From Burkholderiales bacterium (lineage in GTDB: Bacteria > Pseudomonadota > Gammaproteobacteria > Burkholderiales > Burkholderiaceae_C), in contig JAGWTR010000001.1 in assembly GCA_028868855.1 (NCBI GenBank), positions 248,001 through 312,000 of the forward strand: DNA of 64,000 nucleotides, given 5' to 3'. Positions 55,369 to 64,000 of this stretch are shown piece after piece (position 1 is the stretch's first letter; every line of letters begins with the position of its first letter). A model generated the notes under the pieces. It was not told the origin of the DNA, searched no databases, and worked only from the letters and a program-made list of their open reading frames with translations. The position numbers and the translations under genes are program-made.

Positions 55369-55696
55369 GGCGGGGCAAGTGGTTATGGGGGTGGATCGCA
55401 ACCCTCAAGTGTAGTCAAGGCTGCAGCCTTCACTTGCAAGAGGGTGAATGGGATGATTTCATCAAAAAATGCACGACTCGGACCATTTGATTGCGGATCA
55501 GGTGCGAATAAAGTGGCAGTTGCAAGCAGCGTCTGGCAAGGCCCAGAATAGGCTGCGGATGAAGTTGTGGATCAAGGGCGTGTTGCTCATGGGGCACCGT
55601 GGGGATAGTCCGAAGGCACAACTTCCAGAGTTGGATGCATGGTGCTGTATTGACAAGCGATCCATGCATGATGTGATCACTACGAGGAGCACTGCC
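55369..55696. other. 328-base intergenic region between fumarase and acs
   Basis: No gene is supported here, although the acs frame stays open back to 55469. It holds a 14-base perfect palindrome AAGGCTGCAGCCTT (55417-55430) flanked by CAAGTG (55406-55411) and CACTTG (55431-55436) in the fumarase upstream region. Nearer acs, ATGCATGG (55635-55642) and CCATGCAT (55662-55669) are inverted around TTGACA (55650-55655), a possible acs -35. A GAGGAG ribosome site precedes the acs ATG. Confidence 0.55.
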
Positions 55697-57673
55697 ATGA
55701 CTGGCGAAAACAATTCCCATCCCACCAGCTATCCGGTCCCTGCGGCATTTGCCAAGGCGGCCCATGTCTCCGGTCGCGCCGCCTATGACCAACTTTGCGC
55801 CGAGGCGCAGGCAGACAACTCGGCCTACTGGGCCCGCCTGGCACGCGAATTTCTGACCTGGAAGCAGCCGTTTACCCGGTCTCTTGACGACAGCAACGCC
55901 CCGTTTTATCGCTGGTTTGAAGACGGTCAGCTGAACGCGTCCTACAACTGTCTGGACCGTCACGTCGAGGCAGGCTTGGGCGGCAAGGTCGCCATCATCT
56001 TTGAAGCCGACGATGGCCAGGTCACCAAGGTCACCTACGCCGAGTTGCTGGCACGAGTCTGCCAGCTGGCCAATGCGCTGCGGGCGCAAGGCGTCAAGAA
56101 GGGCGACCGCGTCGTCATCTACCTGCCCATGTCGGTGGAGGGCGTGGTCGCCATGCAGGCCTGTGCTCGCATTGGGGCGACGCACTCGGTGGTGTTTGGC
56201 GGGTTCTCGGCCAATAGCGTGCGCGACCGCATTGAAGGCGCGGGCGCCGTGGTGGTCATTACGGCGGACGAGCAAATGCGCGGCGGCAAGAACCTGCCCC
56301 TGAAGGCCATCGTCGACGAGGCGCTGACCATGGAGGGATGCGCCAACGTTCGGCAGGTGATTGTTTATCGGCGCACGGGCGGCAAGGTGGCATTGCAACC
56401 TGGTCGCGACGTGTGGTTGCACGAAGTCACCGCTGCTCAACCCACCACCTGCGAGCCGGAATGGGTGGGGGCAGAGCATCCACTGTTTCTCCTCTACACC
56501 TCTGGTTCGACCGGCAAGCCCAAGGGTGTGCAGCACTCCACGGGCGGCTACCTGCTTCATGCGGCACTGACCACAAAGTGGACCTTCGATCTCAAGCCGA
56601 GCGACGTGTTCTGGTGCACGGCCGACATCGGCTGGGTCACGGGGCACACCTATGTTGCTTATGGCCCCTTGGCCATTGCAGCGACCCAGATCGTGTTTGA
56701 GGGCGTGCCCACCTATCCCGACGCAGCCCGGTTCTGGCGCATGATCCAGGCGCACAAGGTGACCGTGTTCTACACAGCGCCAACCGCCATCCGGGCCCTC
56801 ATCAAGTCGGCTGAATCGACGGCTGAGGTGCATCCGCGCAACTTCGATCTGAGCAGCCTGCGCTTGCTGGGGACGGTGGGCGAGCCCATCAACCCCGCCG
56901 CCTGGGAGTGGTACTTCAAGGAAATCGGTGGGGGTCGTTGTCCCATCGTCGATACCTTCTGGCAAACCGAAACGGGCGGTCACATGATCACGCCGCTGCC
57001 GGGGGCCCATGCGCTCACACCGGGTTCGTGCAGCCTGCCGTTTCCGGGTATTGACGCTGCCGTGGTGGACGAAACCGGCAAGGAGGTGCCGTGGGGTCAG
57101 GGCGGGGTGCTGGTGGTGCGCAAGCCCTGGCCGGCCATGATCCGAACGATCTGGGGGGATCCCGAGCGGTTCAAAACGAGCTATTACCCCGCTGATTTTG
57201 GTGGGAAGTATTACCTGGCCGGTGACGGCGCCATTCGGGATGTTGAAACGGGTTACTTCACCATCACGGGTCGCATTGACGACGTGCTGAATGTGTCGGG
57301 CCACCGCATGGGCACCATGGAGGTCGAATCAGCGCTCGTGTCCCACCCGCTGGTGGCCGAAGCTGCCGTGGTCGGGCGGCCAGACGACCTGACCGGCGAG
57401 GCCATTTGCGCCTTCGTGGTGCTGAAAAGAAGCTGCCCCACCGGCGAAGAGGCCAAGCAGATTGCCAACGAATTGCGCAACCATGTAGGGCAACAAATCG
57501 GGGCCATCGCCAAGCCCAAGGACATCCGGTTTGGCGATAACTTGCCCAAAACCCGGTCCGGCAAGATCATGCGCCGCTTGCTGCGCGTGGTGGCCAAGGG
57601 CGAAACCGTCACGCAGGACACCAGCACGCTAGAAAATCCAGCCATTCTGGATCAATTGGCCCAAAGCAACTGA
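55697..57673 (+). CDS. acs: Acetyl-CoA synthetase
   Basis: 658 residues, AMP-forming acetate activation. Motifs: [30 protein letters not shown], the P-loop [55 protein letters not shown], and the C-terminal [14 protein letters not shown] with the lysine that is regulated by acetylation in known Acs. Length is typical. The ATG at 55697 has a GAGGAG site; an in-frame extension of 76 residues upstream does not resemble Acs. Followed by a transporter gene 180 bases on. Confidence 0.96.
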   Translation: MTGENNSHPTSYPVPAAFAKAAHVSGRAAYDQLCAEAQADNSAYWARLAREFLTWKQPFTRSLDDSNAPFYRWFEDGQLNASYNCLDRHVEAGLGGKVAIIFEADDGQVTKVTYAELLARVCQLANALRAQGVKKGDRVVIYLPMSVEGVVAMQACARIGATHSVVFGGFSANSVRDRIEGAGAVVVITADEQMRGGKNLPLKAIVDEALTMEGCANVRQVIVYRRTGGKVALQPGRDVWLHEVTAAQPTTCEPEWVGAEHPLFLLYTSGSTGKPKGVQHSTGGYLLHAALTTKWTFDLKPSDVFWCTADIGWVTGHTYVAYGPLAIAATQIVFEGVPTYPDAARFWRMIQAHKVTVFYTAPTAIRALIKSAESTAEVHPRNFDLSSLRLLGTVGEPINPAAWEWYFKEIGGGRCPIVDTFWQTETGGHMITPLPGAHALTPGSCSLPFPGIDAAVVDETGKEVPWGQGGVLVVRKPWPAMIRTIWGDPERFKTSYYPADFGGKYYLAGDGAIRDVETGYFTITGRIDDVLNVSGHRMGTMEVESALVSHPLVAEAAVVGRPDDLTGEAICAFVVLKRSCPTGEEAKQIANELRNHVGQQIGAIAKPKDIRFGDNLPKTRSGKIMRRLLRVVAKGETVTQDTSTLENPAILDQLAQSN

Positions 57674-57769
57674 GCCGTCGATATGGAGGCGCCAGGCGCT
57701 TGCGTGGACTTATTTGGCCTGAAGCGCCTTTCGTGTGCGTTTTGTCATGGCTCTAAGCATTCCCCCTTA

Positions 57770-57806
57770 TTACAAAGCGAAACATCACCCCCTAAATTGG
57801 GGGGTG
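57770..57806 (+). promoter_or_regulatory. Putative promoter/palindrome before the MHS transporter gene
   Basis: CACCCCC (57786-57792) and GGGGGTG (57800-57806) frame TAAATT (57793-57798), a four-of-six -10 candidate, with TTACAA 17 bases upstream at 57770-57775 as a weak -35. The leader to the ATG at 57854 would be about 48 bases and ends in AAGAGGAG. Confidence 0.4.
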
Positions 57807-57853
57807 CATAGGTCACACGAACCTTCGAATTGCGAAGAAGAGGAGAAAAAACC

Positions 57854-59704
57854 ATGGCAACTGCAACTGCTGCATCCAATACGCCCATGACTGCTGAGGA
57901 AAAGAAGGTCATCTTCGCCTCCAGCCTGGGGACCGTTTTTGAGTGGTACGACTTTTATCTGTATGGCTCATTGGCGGCCATCATCGCCAAACAGTTCTTT
58001 GCGGGCCTGGATCCGACCTCAGCGTTCATTTTTGCCTTGCTGGCATTCGCCGCCGGCTTCATCGTGCGGCCGTTTGGCGCCCTTGTGTTTGGCCGTCTCG
58101 GCGACATGATCGGTCGCAAGTACACCTTCCTGATCACCATCCTCATCATGGGTCTGTCGACCTTCATCGTGGGGGTATTGCCCAACTACGCAACCATTGG
58201 TGCGGCCGCGCCCATTTTGCTGATCGCGGTGCGGTTGCTGCAAGGTCTGGCCTTGGGTGGTGAATATGGGGGGGCCGCCACGTATGTGGCGGAGCACGCG
58301 CCGCACGGTCGCCGAGGCGCCTATACCGCGTGGATCCAGACCACGGCAACGTTAGGCCTGTTTCTGTCGCTGCTGGTGATTCTGGGCACGCGCACGGTCA
58401 TGGGTGAAGAAGCTTTCGCCGACTGGGGCTGGCGTATTCCTTTCATGGTGTCGCTGGCACTGCTGGCCGTCAGCGTGTGGATTCGCCTGAGCATGAACGA
58501 AAGTCCGGCCTTCAAGAAAATGAAGGCGGAAGGCAAGACATCCAAGGCGCCGTTGTCGGAGTCCTTTGGGCAATGGGGCAACCTCAAGATCGTGATCCTG
58601 GCGTTGTTCGGCCTGGTCGCCGGTCAGGCCGTGGTCTGGTACACCGGCCAGTTCTATGCGCTGTTCTTCCTGACGCAGACGCTCAAGGTGGACGGCCCCA
58701 CGGCGAACATCATGGTGGCCATTTCGCTCTTGATCGCCACCCCATTTTTCGTGGTGTTTGGGGCGCTGTCTGACCGGATCGGCCGCAAGCCCATCATCCT
58801 GGCGGGGTGCCTGATCGCAGCCTTGACCTACTTCCCGCTGTTCAAGGGCCTGACCGAAGCGGCCAACCCGGCTCTGGCCCGTGCCTTGGCCAGCGCTCCG
58901 GTGACTTTGACCGCCGACCCGACCGAGTGTTCTTTCCAGTTCAACCCCACAGGCACCGCCAAGTTCACCAGTTCGTGCGACATTGCCAAGCAACAGTTGG
59001 CCAACAGTTCGGTGAATTACGAGAACCTGCAGGGTCCGGCCGGTGCCACTGCGGTGATCAAAATTGGTGATGTTCCCATCAGCAGTTATTCAGCGACCAA
59101 GGCCTTGTCCGAGTCGGATATTGCCGCTGCAAAGGAGACTGCTGCCATGAACGCTGAGACGGCCGCGAAAAAGGTGGCTGCTGCGAGCGCATTGGGCGCG
59201 ACCGGCAAGGATGCTCAGGACAAGCTCAAGGCGGCCGAAAAGGGCGCCACGGATGCCGCCTCTGCATTGGCTGCCTTTGACAAAGATCCGATCGCGGCAG
59301 CGCACAAAGTCATTGAGGCGCAGTTCAAGGCAAAGGTCGGAGCTGAACTCAAAAAGGCGGCCTACCCGGCCAAAGCCGATCCGGACAAGATGAATAAGCC
59401 GATGATCGTGGTCATTCTGACCATCCTGGTGATCTACGTGACCATGGTGTATGGGCCGATCGCCGCGATGCTGGTGGAGTTGTTCCCGACCCGCATCCGC
59501 TACACGTCCATGAGCTTGCCGTACCACATCGGCAACGGCTGGTTTGGCGGTTTGCTGCCGACCACGGCGTTTGCCATCGTCGCGCAGACCGGCAACATCT
59601 ATAACGGTCTGTGGTATCCAATCATTGTGGCAGCCTTCACCTTTGTGGTAGGTCTGCTGTTCGTGCGTGAAACCAAGGACGTGGACATCTACGCCAACGA
59701 CTGA
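57854..59704 (+). CDS. MHS-family MFS transporter with large periplasmic insertion
   Basis: 616 residues, metabolite:H+ symporter type. N-terminal signature SLGTVFEWYDFYLYGSLAA, loop GRLGDMIGRK, GEYGGAATYVAEHAP, and second-half loop GALSDRIGRKPI. Usual length is 430-450. Here about 180 residues (335-514, DNA 58856-59395) are inserted between TM9 and TM10, on the periplasmic side by standard MFS topology. The insertion has two cysteines (359 and 375, ECSFQF and TSSCDIAK) that could form a disulfide, then an Ala/Lys-rich helical stretch (about 415-500). Position after acs suggests an acetate-like or monocarboxylate substrate, an inference. Confidence 0.88.
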   Translation: MATATAASNTPMTAEEKKVIFASSLGTVFEWYDFYLYGSLAAIIAKQFFAGLDPTSAFIFALLAFAAGFIVRPFGALVFGRLGDMIGRKYTFLITILIMGLSTFIVGVLPNYATIGAAAPILLIAVRLLQGLALGGEYGGAATYVAEHAPHGRRGAYTAWIQTTATLGLFLSLLVILGTRTVMGEEAFADWGWRIPFMVSLALLAVSVWIRLSMNESPAFKKMKAEGKTSKAPLSESFGQWGNLKIVILALFGLVAGQAVVWYTGQFYALFFLTQTLKVDGPTANIMVAISLLIATPFFVVFGALSDRIGRKPIILAGCLIAALTYFPLFKGLTEAANPALARALASAPVTLTADPTECSFQFNPTGTAKFTSSCDIAKQQLANSSVNYENLQGPAGATAVIKIGDVPISSYSATKALSESDIAAAKETAAMNAETAAKKVAAASALGATGKDAQDKLKAAEKGATDAASALAAFDKDPIAAAHKVIEAQFKAKVGAELKKAAYPAKADPDKMNKPMIVVILTILVIYVTMVYGPIAAMLVELFPTRIRYTSMSLPYHIGNGWFGGLLPTTAFAIVAQTGNIYNGLWYPIIVAAFTFVVGLLFVRETKDVDIYAND

Positions 59705-59722
59705 TCCTTGGGTTCGGTCAGC

Positions 59723-59751
59723 AAAAAGCCCCGCTTCTGCGGGGCTTTTTT
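59723..59751. terminator. Bidirectional rho-independent terminator
   Basis: AAAAAGCCCCGC (59723-59734) and GCGGGGCTTTTTT (59739-59751) around TTCT. Perfect stem with A- and T-tracts on both sides, serving the rightward transporter gene and the leftward cytochrome c gene. Confidence 0.93.
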
Positions 59752-59782
59752 GTTGGCCTGTTCAAAGGCCTGTTGATTCAGC

Positions 59783-60097
59783 TTACTTCAGCGACAAAAT
59801 CCATGTCACCAGTTGCTTGGCTTCGGCCTCATTGACCTGGGCATTGGCGGGCATCGGGACGGTGCCCCAGACACCGCTACCGCCTTTGAGGACTTTTTGC
59901 ACCAGTTTGGCCTCCGCGTCTTTTTGGCCCTTGTATTTTTTGGCAACATCAAGATAGGCTGGCCCAATGACCTTCTTGTCAATGCCGTGGCACGCCAGGC
60001 AGGCCTTTTTTTGAGCCAATTCCTGATTGGCCAGTGCGGGCGTCAGGGAAGTCATGACCAAAGCAGCACCAGCCGCCATCAAAGCTAGGAGTTTCAT
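59783..60097 (-). CDS. Class I cytochrome c (c551/c552-like)
   Basis: 104 residues including a signal peptide (MKLLALMAAGAALVMTSLTPALA). The haem motif CLACH follows at ELAQKKACLACHG, with a Pro-Ala segment GTVPMPANAQVNEAEAK carrying the expected axial methionine (VPMPAN). Periplasmic electron carrier of about 80 residues mature. The ATG has AAAGGATC upstream. The frame remains open far upstream, antisense to ilvD, but that is not coding. Confidence 0.92.
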   Translation of the reverse strand: MKLLALMAAGAALVMTSLTPALANQELAQKKACLACHGIDKKVIGPAYLDVAKKYKGQKDAEAKLVQKVLKGGSGVWGTVPMPANAQVNEAEAKQLVTWILSLK

Positions 60098-60211
60098 TGA
60101 GGATCCTTTCACAGTCTGTGAAGTAAAGTCTAGGGAGATCTTTATAAACGCGTGGCAACCCCGTTTGGGTTGACCCCGATTACACCAGCTTCGAAAAAAT
60201 AAGGGTTGCGC

Positions 60212-60472
60212 ATGTGGTTCATTCTGATTGGTGTCGCCATGTTGGTGATGAACTTTGCGGGCATTGGCCCCGTTGGGCGTTGGACTTGGGCTGACCATTG
60301 GTGGGCCTTGCTGTTGCCTTTTTTGTGTGCGGTCGTTTGGTGGGCGTGGGTTGACATGTCCGGACTCACCCAACGACGGGCCATGGAGAAAGAAAAGGCC
60401 AAAACCCTTGCGCGCCGCCAGAAAGACCTCCATGCGCTGGGTCTGCAAGACCCCAAGAATCGTAAGCGTTGA
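60212..60472 (+). CDS. Small Trp-rich membrane protein (TIGR04438-like)
   Basis: 86 residues: MWFILIGVAMLVMNFAGIGPVGRW, a Trp-rich loop (WTWADHWW), a second helix LLLPFLCAVVWWAWVDM, then a basic tail MEKEKAKTLARRQKDLHALG. Eight tryptophans lie in the first 52 residues. The pattern matches the small Trp-rich family known in Burkholderiales; no function known. Divergent from the cytochrome c gene and 78 bases before ilvD. Confidence 0.75.
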   Translation: MWFILIGVAMLVMNFAGIGPVGRWTWADHWWALLLPFLCAVVWWAWVDMSGLTQRRAMEKEKAKTLARRQKDLHALGLQDPKNRKR

Positions 60473-60502
60473 CAGGGTGGCATAGGCCATCGGCCGAGGC
60501 AG

Positions 60503-60515
60503 GGGATAATATCCC
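60503..60515 (+). promoter_or_regulatory. Palindromic -10 region before ilvD
   Basis: GGGATAATATCCC is a 13-base palindrome containing GATAAT, five of six positions of the -10 consensus, 40 bases before the ilvD ATG. No clear -35. It could be the ilvD promoter core or an operator. Confidence 0.4.
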
Positions 60516-60550
60516 GCTTGTTCAGAACACAAGCCCCCCGGAGCCGTTTC

Positions 60551-62401
60551 ATGCCTCAGTATCGTTCCCGTACATCCACCGCCGGTCGCAATATGGCGGG
60601 GGCCCGTGCCCTGTGGCGCGCCACGGGCATGAAGGACGGCGATTTCGAAAAACCCATCATCGCGATTGCCAACAGCTTCACCCAGTTCGTGCCCGGTCAC
60701 GTGCACCTGAAGGACCTGGGTCAACTGGTCGCCCGTGAGATCGAGGCCGCCGGTGGTGTCGCCAAAGAATTCAACACCATCGCCGTGGACGACGGCATCG
60801 CCATGGGCCACGGCGGCATGTTGTATTCGCTGCCTTCGCGTGACCTGATCGCTGACAGCGTCGAGTACATGTGCAACGCCCACACCGCCGACGCGCTGGT
60901 GTGCATCTCCAACTGCGACAAGATCACCCCGGGCATGCTGATGGCGGCCCTGCGCCTGAACATTCCCGTGATCTTTGTGTCGGGTGGTCCGATGGAGGCC
61001 GGTAAGGTCAAGATTGAAGGCAAGGTCATCTCGCTCGACCTGGTGGACGCCATGGTCAAGGCCGCCGACAAGAGCTGCTCCGACGAAGAAGTCAACCAGA
61101 TCGAGCGCTCGGCTTGCCCGACCTGCGGTTCGTGCTCCGGCATGTTCACCGCCAACTCCATGAACTGCCTGACCGAAGCCCTGGGCCTGTCCCTGCCTGG
61201 TAATGGCACTACCTTGGCCACCCACGCCGACCGCGAGCAGCTGTTCCGCAAGGCTGGCCGCACCATCGTCGAACTGGCCAAGCGTTACTACGAGCAAGAC
61301 GACGAATCGGCCCTGCCGCGCAACATCGCCACCTTCCAGGCCTTCGAGAACGCCATCAGCCTGGACGTGGCCATGGGCGGCTCCACCAACACCGTGCTGC
61401 ATCTGCTGGCTGCGGCTCACGAAGGCGGTGTCGACTTCACCATGCAGGACATCGACCGCATCTCGCGCCGTGTGCCTTGCCTGAGCAAGGTGGCGCCTGC
61501 GGTGCCTGACGTGCACGTCGAAGACGTGCACCGCGCCGGCGGCATCATGTCCATCCTGGGTGAACTGGCCCGTGGCGGCCTGCTGCACACCGACGTGCCC
61601 ACCGTGCACAGCAAGACCATGGCCGATGCGATTGCCCAGTGGGACGTGACCGTCTCCCAGGACGAGGCCGTGCACCAGTTCTTCAAAGCTGCGCCGGGTG
61701 GCATCCCCACCCAGGTGGCGTTTTCTCAGGACAGCCGCTGGAAGGCGCTTGACCTGGACCGCGTCAAGGGCGTGATTCGCTCCAAGGAACATGCCTTCAC
61801 CGCCGACGGCGGTCTGGCCGTGCTCTACGGCAACATCGCCGAGAAGGGCTGCATCGTCAAGACCGCGGGTGTGGATGAATCCATCTGGAAGTTCACTGGC
61901 AAGGCCCGCGTGTTTGAGAGCCAGGACGATGCCGTCGAAGGCATCCTGGGCGAGGTGGTGCAGGCCGGGGACGTGGTCATCATTCGCTACGAAGGCCCCA
62001 AGGGTGGCCCTGGCATGCAGGAAATGCTGTACCCCACGTCCTACCTCAAGAGCAGGGGTCTGGGCAAGGAGTGCGCCTTGCTGACCGACGGTCGCTTCTC
62101 GGGTGGCACGTCGGGCCTGTCGATCGGTCACGCCTCGCCCGAGGCGGCGTGCGGTGGCGCGATTGCGCTGGTTGAAGATGGCGACACCATCGAGATCGAC
62201 ATCCCCAACCGCAAGATCCACCTGGCAGTCAGTCCCGAGACGTTGTCTGCTCGCCGTGAGGCCATGGAAGAGCGCGGCACCCATGCCTGGAAGCCGGTCA
62301 AGCGCCAGCGTTATGTTTCGCAGGCATTGCAGGCCTACGCCTTGCTGACCACGTCGGCTGACACCGGCGCTGTGCGCGATCTTTCGCAGATCAAGTGCTG
62401 A
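60551..62401 (+). CDS. ilvD: Dihydroxy-acid dehydratase
   Basis: 616 residues, iron-sulfur dehydratase of branched-chain amino acid synthesis. N-terminal [27 protein letters not shown]; cluster cysteines in [12 protein letters not shown] and [24 protein letters not shown]; substrate loop [21 protein letters not shown] near the C-terminus. Length matches E. coli IlvD. GGAG at 60540-60543 supports the ATG at 60551. Confidence 0.97.
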   Translation: MPQYRSRTSTAGRNMAGARALWRATGMKDGDFEKPIIAIANSFTQFVPGHVHLKDLGQLVAREIEAAGGVAKEFNTIAVDDGIAMGHGGMLYSLPSRDLIADSVEYMCNAHTADALVCISNCDKITPGMLMAALRLNIPVIFVSGGPMEAGKVKIEGKVISLDLVDAMVKAADKSCSDEEVNQIERSACPTCGSCSGMFTANSMNCLTEALGLSLPGNGTTLATHADREQLFRKAGRTIVELAKRYYEQDDESALPRNIATFQAFENAISLDVAMGGSTNTVLHLLAAAHEGGVDFTMQDIDRISRRVPCLSKVAPAVPDVHVEDVHRAGGIMSILGELARGGLLHTDVPTVHSKTMADAIAQWDVTVSQDEAVHQFFKAAPGGIPTQVAFSQDSRWKALDLDRVKGVIRSKEHAFTADGGLAVLYGNIAEKGCIVKTAGVDESIWKFTGKARVFESQDDAVEGILGEVVQAGDVVIIRYEGPKGGPGMQEMLYPTSYLKSRGLGKECALLTDGRFSGGTSGLSIGHASPEAACGGAIALVEDGDTIEIDIPNRKIHLAVSPETLSARREAMEERGTHAWKPVKRQRYVSQALQAYALLTTSADTGAVRDLSQIKC

Positions 62402-62421
62402 TCGCCCTGATGGCTTGACTC

Positions 62422-62450
62422 AAAAGGCCCGTCACACGCGGGCCTTTTTC
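62422..62450. terminator. Bidirectional terminator after ilvD
   Basis: AAAAGGCCCG pairs with CGGGCCTTTT around a seven-base loop, with a T-run on the plus strand and A-run (T on minus). Serves ilvD and the convergent antiporter gene. Confidence 0.88.
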
Positions 62451-62471
62451 ATGGCGGGTCGCTTGCCCTGA

Positions 62472-63734
62472 TCACAGGAGCTTGAAAGCCAGCAGTGCCA
62501 CGAGGGTCGGTGCCAAGGCCGCCAGCAGCAGCCCTGCGGCGTTAATGGACTGATCAGGGAAGCCGATCTTCAGGATGGATGCACCTGCCGGGTTGGGCGC
62601 ATTGGCAATGATGGTCAGGCCGCCACCTGTGACTGCACCGGCGACCAGTGCGTACTTGAATTCGTCGCTCAAACCTTGCACGAGCGAACCCAAGTAAGTC
62701 AGTGCGGCGTTGTCGGTGATCGCTGTCAGCGCCGTCGCGCCAAAAAAGACGCTGGTGTGATCCATCGTCAGCAACAAAGGCTCCAGCCACCATTGCTGCA
62801 CACCGCCCAACACCACCAACCCCGACAGGAAAAAAGCCACCAGCAGTCCCTCGCGCAGGATCAGGGGGCTTTGATGGCGTGCATAGGCGGTGGTAAAGCC
62901 CAGGAAAAACAGGAGCAAACCCATGAACAGGGCAGGGTGGTGGGCGAACACGACCACGCCGATCAGGAACAGCGTGTGAACGAGGCTGACTGCCCATGGA
63001 GCGGCTTGCGCCTCTTGATCGGCTGCCGCCAGGGCGTGCACCTTGAGCAGTTCCCGGCGGAATATCAGCACCAGGCTCACGGCATTGACCACGACTGCCA
63101 GCGCAGCGCGCCATCCAAAGGTGAGGGCCATGAAGTGCATGTCCCATCCCCACACTCCCGCCACCATCAGCACCGGCGGCGCGGCAAACGGTGTGAGTGT
63201 GCCGCCAATCGACACGTTGGCAAAGAGAACTCCCAACGTGGCGTATTTCAACCGGGTGGACACCCGGGCCATGAACAGGCGCTCACGCAGCAGCAGCGCG
63301 GCCAATGTCATGGCGGCCGGTTCCGTGATGAAGGAGCCCAGCAAAGGCACGAACGTCAGCGTCACCAACATGAAGGACCAGCCGTCCGGCAAGGGCAGGC
63401 AACGGGCCAGCCGTCGAGTGATGCCGCCGGCCAGGTCCAGCACGGGTTTGCTTGCGGCCACCACCATGATGGCGAACACAAACATGGGTTCGGTGAAGTT
63501 GCGGGTGTCGAGGTAGCTGATGGCGGCCTGCTGGCCTTCCACGGCAAACATCAGCACGATCAGGACCATGGCCCAAAAGCCAAACACCACCTCGACCTCG
63601 CCCAATAAGTGCCACACGCCCGCATGGGCCGGTTGTTGACGAGCCAGACGCTCAAACAATTTGGTTGAAAAGGTGTGCACCACCGCCAAGGTAAACAAGG
63701 TGGCACCGACCATCTGAATAGGCGTGGGGTTCAT
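62472..63734 (-). CDS. Putative Na+/H+ antiporter
   Basis: 420 residues with about eleven hydrophobic helices. Visible segments: GATLFTLAVVHTFSTKLFERLA, FGFWAMVLIVLMFA, TEPMFVFAIMVVAASKPVLDLAGG, PLLGSFITEPAAMTLAALLLRERLF, VGVLFANVSIGGTLTPFAAPPVLMVAG and ATALTAITDNAALTYLGSLVQGLS. The paired half-helix-like GSFITEPAA and AITDNAALT motifs resemble the ion-transporter superfamily and the family labelled putative Na+/H+ antiporter (PF07399, from memory). Ion specificity is not shown. Divergent from lgt. Confidence 0.78.
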   Translation of the reverse strand: MNPTPIQMVGATLFTLAVVHTFSTKLFERLARQQPAHAGVWHLLGEVEVVFGFWAMVLIVLMFAVEGQQAAISYLDTRNFTEPMFVFAIMVVAASKPVLDLAGGITRRLARCLPLPDGWSFMLVTLTFVPLLGSFITEPAAMTLAALLLRERLFMARVSTRLKYATLGVLFANVSIGGTLTPFAAPPVLMVAGVWGWDMHFMALTFGWRAALAVVVNAVSLVLIFRRELLKVHALAAADQEAQAAPWAVSLVHTLFLIGVVVFAHHPALFMGLLLFFLGFTTAYARHQSPLILREGLLVAFFLSGLVVLGGVQQWWLEPLLLTMDHTSVFFGATALTAITDNAALTYLGSLVQGLSDEFKYALVAGAVTGGGLTIIANAPNPAGASILKIGFPDQSINAAGLLLAALAPTLVALLAFKLL

Positions 63735-63840
63735 GGCGGTATCCTAGCAAGGTTGAGTCCGTGAGTCGGCGCATCGGTTATCGTTCGATCCGGTTTCCCT
63801 TTGGCCACGACTTGACCGCGCCTTCAGCGTCCACCCCACC

Positions 63841-64000
63841 ATGCTTGTTCACCCCCAGTTCAATCCCATCGCCCTGGACCTCGGCCCACTCAAAGTGCAC
63901 TGGTATGGCCTGACCTATCTGGTGGCCTTCACCTTGTTTTATCTGCTGGCCAATGCGCGGGCGCGGCGTGCACCATTTGCCCAGGCCGGTTGGACCAGGG
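63841..64000 (+). CDS. lgt: Prolipoprotein diacylglyceryl transferase (3' partial)
   Basis: First 53 codons only, cut by the window edge. MLVHPQFNPIALDLGPLKVHWYGLTYLVAFTLFYLLANARAR is the characteristic N-terminus of Lgt, with TM1 following the HWYGL motif. It adds the diacylglyceryl group to prolipoproteins such as FlgH and NlpD. No clear ribosome site is visible in the preceding 20 bases. Confidence 0.9.
   Translation, partial: MLVHPQFNPIALDLGPLKVHWYGLTYLVAFTLFYLLANARARRAPFAQAGWTR

Noticed and set aside
55469..55696. 76-residue N-terminal extension of Acs
   Set aside because: In frame but unlike any Acs N-terminus; the ATG at 55697 has a good ribosome site and gives the family's usual length.
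55430..57304. 624-codon minus-strand frame antisense to acs
   Set aside because: No domain; acs motifs are all on the plus strand.
59783..62284. 833-codon minus-strand open frame antisense to ilvD
   Set aside because: Only its last 105 codons (cytochrome c with signal peptide and CLACH) are real; the rest mirrors ilvD, which has strong family motifs. High GC keeps antisense frames open.

Overview
The window is a GC-rich, gene-dense chromosomal segment of a motile Gram-negative bacterium. The gene families and gene orders point to Betaproteobacteria, order Burkholderiales, most likely Comamonadaceae. Supporting context: flgBCDEFGHIJKL divergent from flgAMN, lolC/lolD, surE-pcm-nlpD, alaC-hom-thrC-moeA-moaD-moaE, a TIGR04438-type Trp-rich small protein beside ilvD, and a DUF2788 protein. 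The species assignment is an inference. I see no tRNA, rRNA, CRISPR array, insertion sequence, prophage or integrase. This is core chromosome, so most novelty lies in domain architecture and intergenic regulation.

Layout. 1-3254: PhnC/PhnE/PhnD-type ABC importer (ATPase cut by the window edge, two permease domains fused in one chain, binding protein resembling the putative selenate-transporter subfamily). 3295-9960: large DUF349 protein, diguanylate cyclase with a tandemly duplicated membrane sensor, SrkA-like kinase, HDOD/EAL-like signalling protein. 9982-22304: flagellar rod, ring, hook, junction and chaperone genes; flgB to flgL leftward, flgA, flgM, flgN rightward, with a near-consensus sigma-28 promoter before flgM. 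22337-28926: recJ and an RpfE-like gene leftward; then lolC, DUF2189, DUF2788, lolD and tatD rightward. 29030-34636: SpeE-like protein overlapping a GspE/PilB-type ATPase, convergent with a NarX/NarL-type two-component system. 34813-38824: surE, pcm, nlpD, rlmD, with rpoS missing from its usual place after nlpD. 38845-42564: YfcF-like GST, PhoH/PIN ATPase, Bcp peroxiredoxin, Mth938-like protein. 42623-48751: alaC, hom, thrC, moeA, moaD, moaE. 48818-53782: second diguanylate cyclase, clpB behind a consensus sigma-32 promoter, MBL-fold hydrolase. 53842-64000: class I fumarase, acetyl-CoA synthetase, MHS-type transporter with a large periplasmic insertion, cytochrome c, Trp-rich protein, ilvD, putative Na+/H+ antiporter and the start of lgt.

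How the genes work together. The flagellar block builds the structure from rod to hook-filament junction; FlgM/FlgN couple its completion to sigma-28 release and junction-protein export. Two GGDEF proteins and an HDOD protein could feed c-di-GMP control of motility. acs, the adjacent MHS transporter and fumarase suggest uptake and oxidation of small organic acids. hom/thrC, ilvD and alaC cover amino-acid synthesis, and moeA/D/E molybdenum cofactor synthesis.

No wholly new multi-gene system is evident. The most interesting items are the duplicated-sensor cyclase; the MHS transporter with a roughly 180-residue periplasmic insertion; the loss of rpoS from a conserved locus; mutually exclusive hairpins abutting the rlmD start codon; terminator hairpins placed flush against the starts of phoH and the MBL hydrolase; and a set of start codons lying 5-6 nt behind a -10-like hexamer, suggesting leaderless mRNAs.
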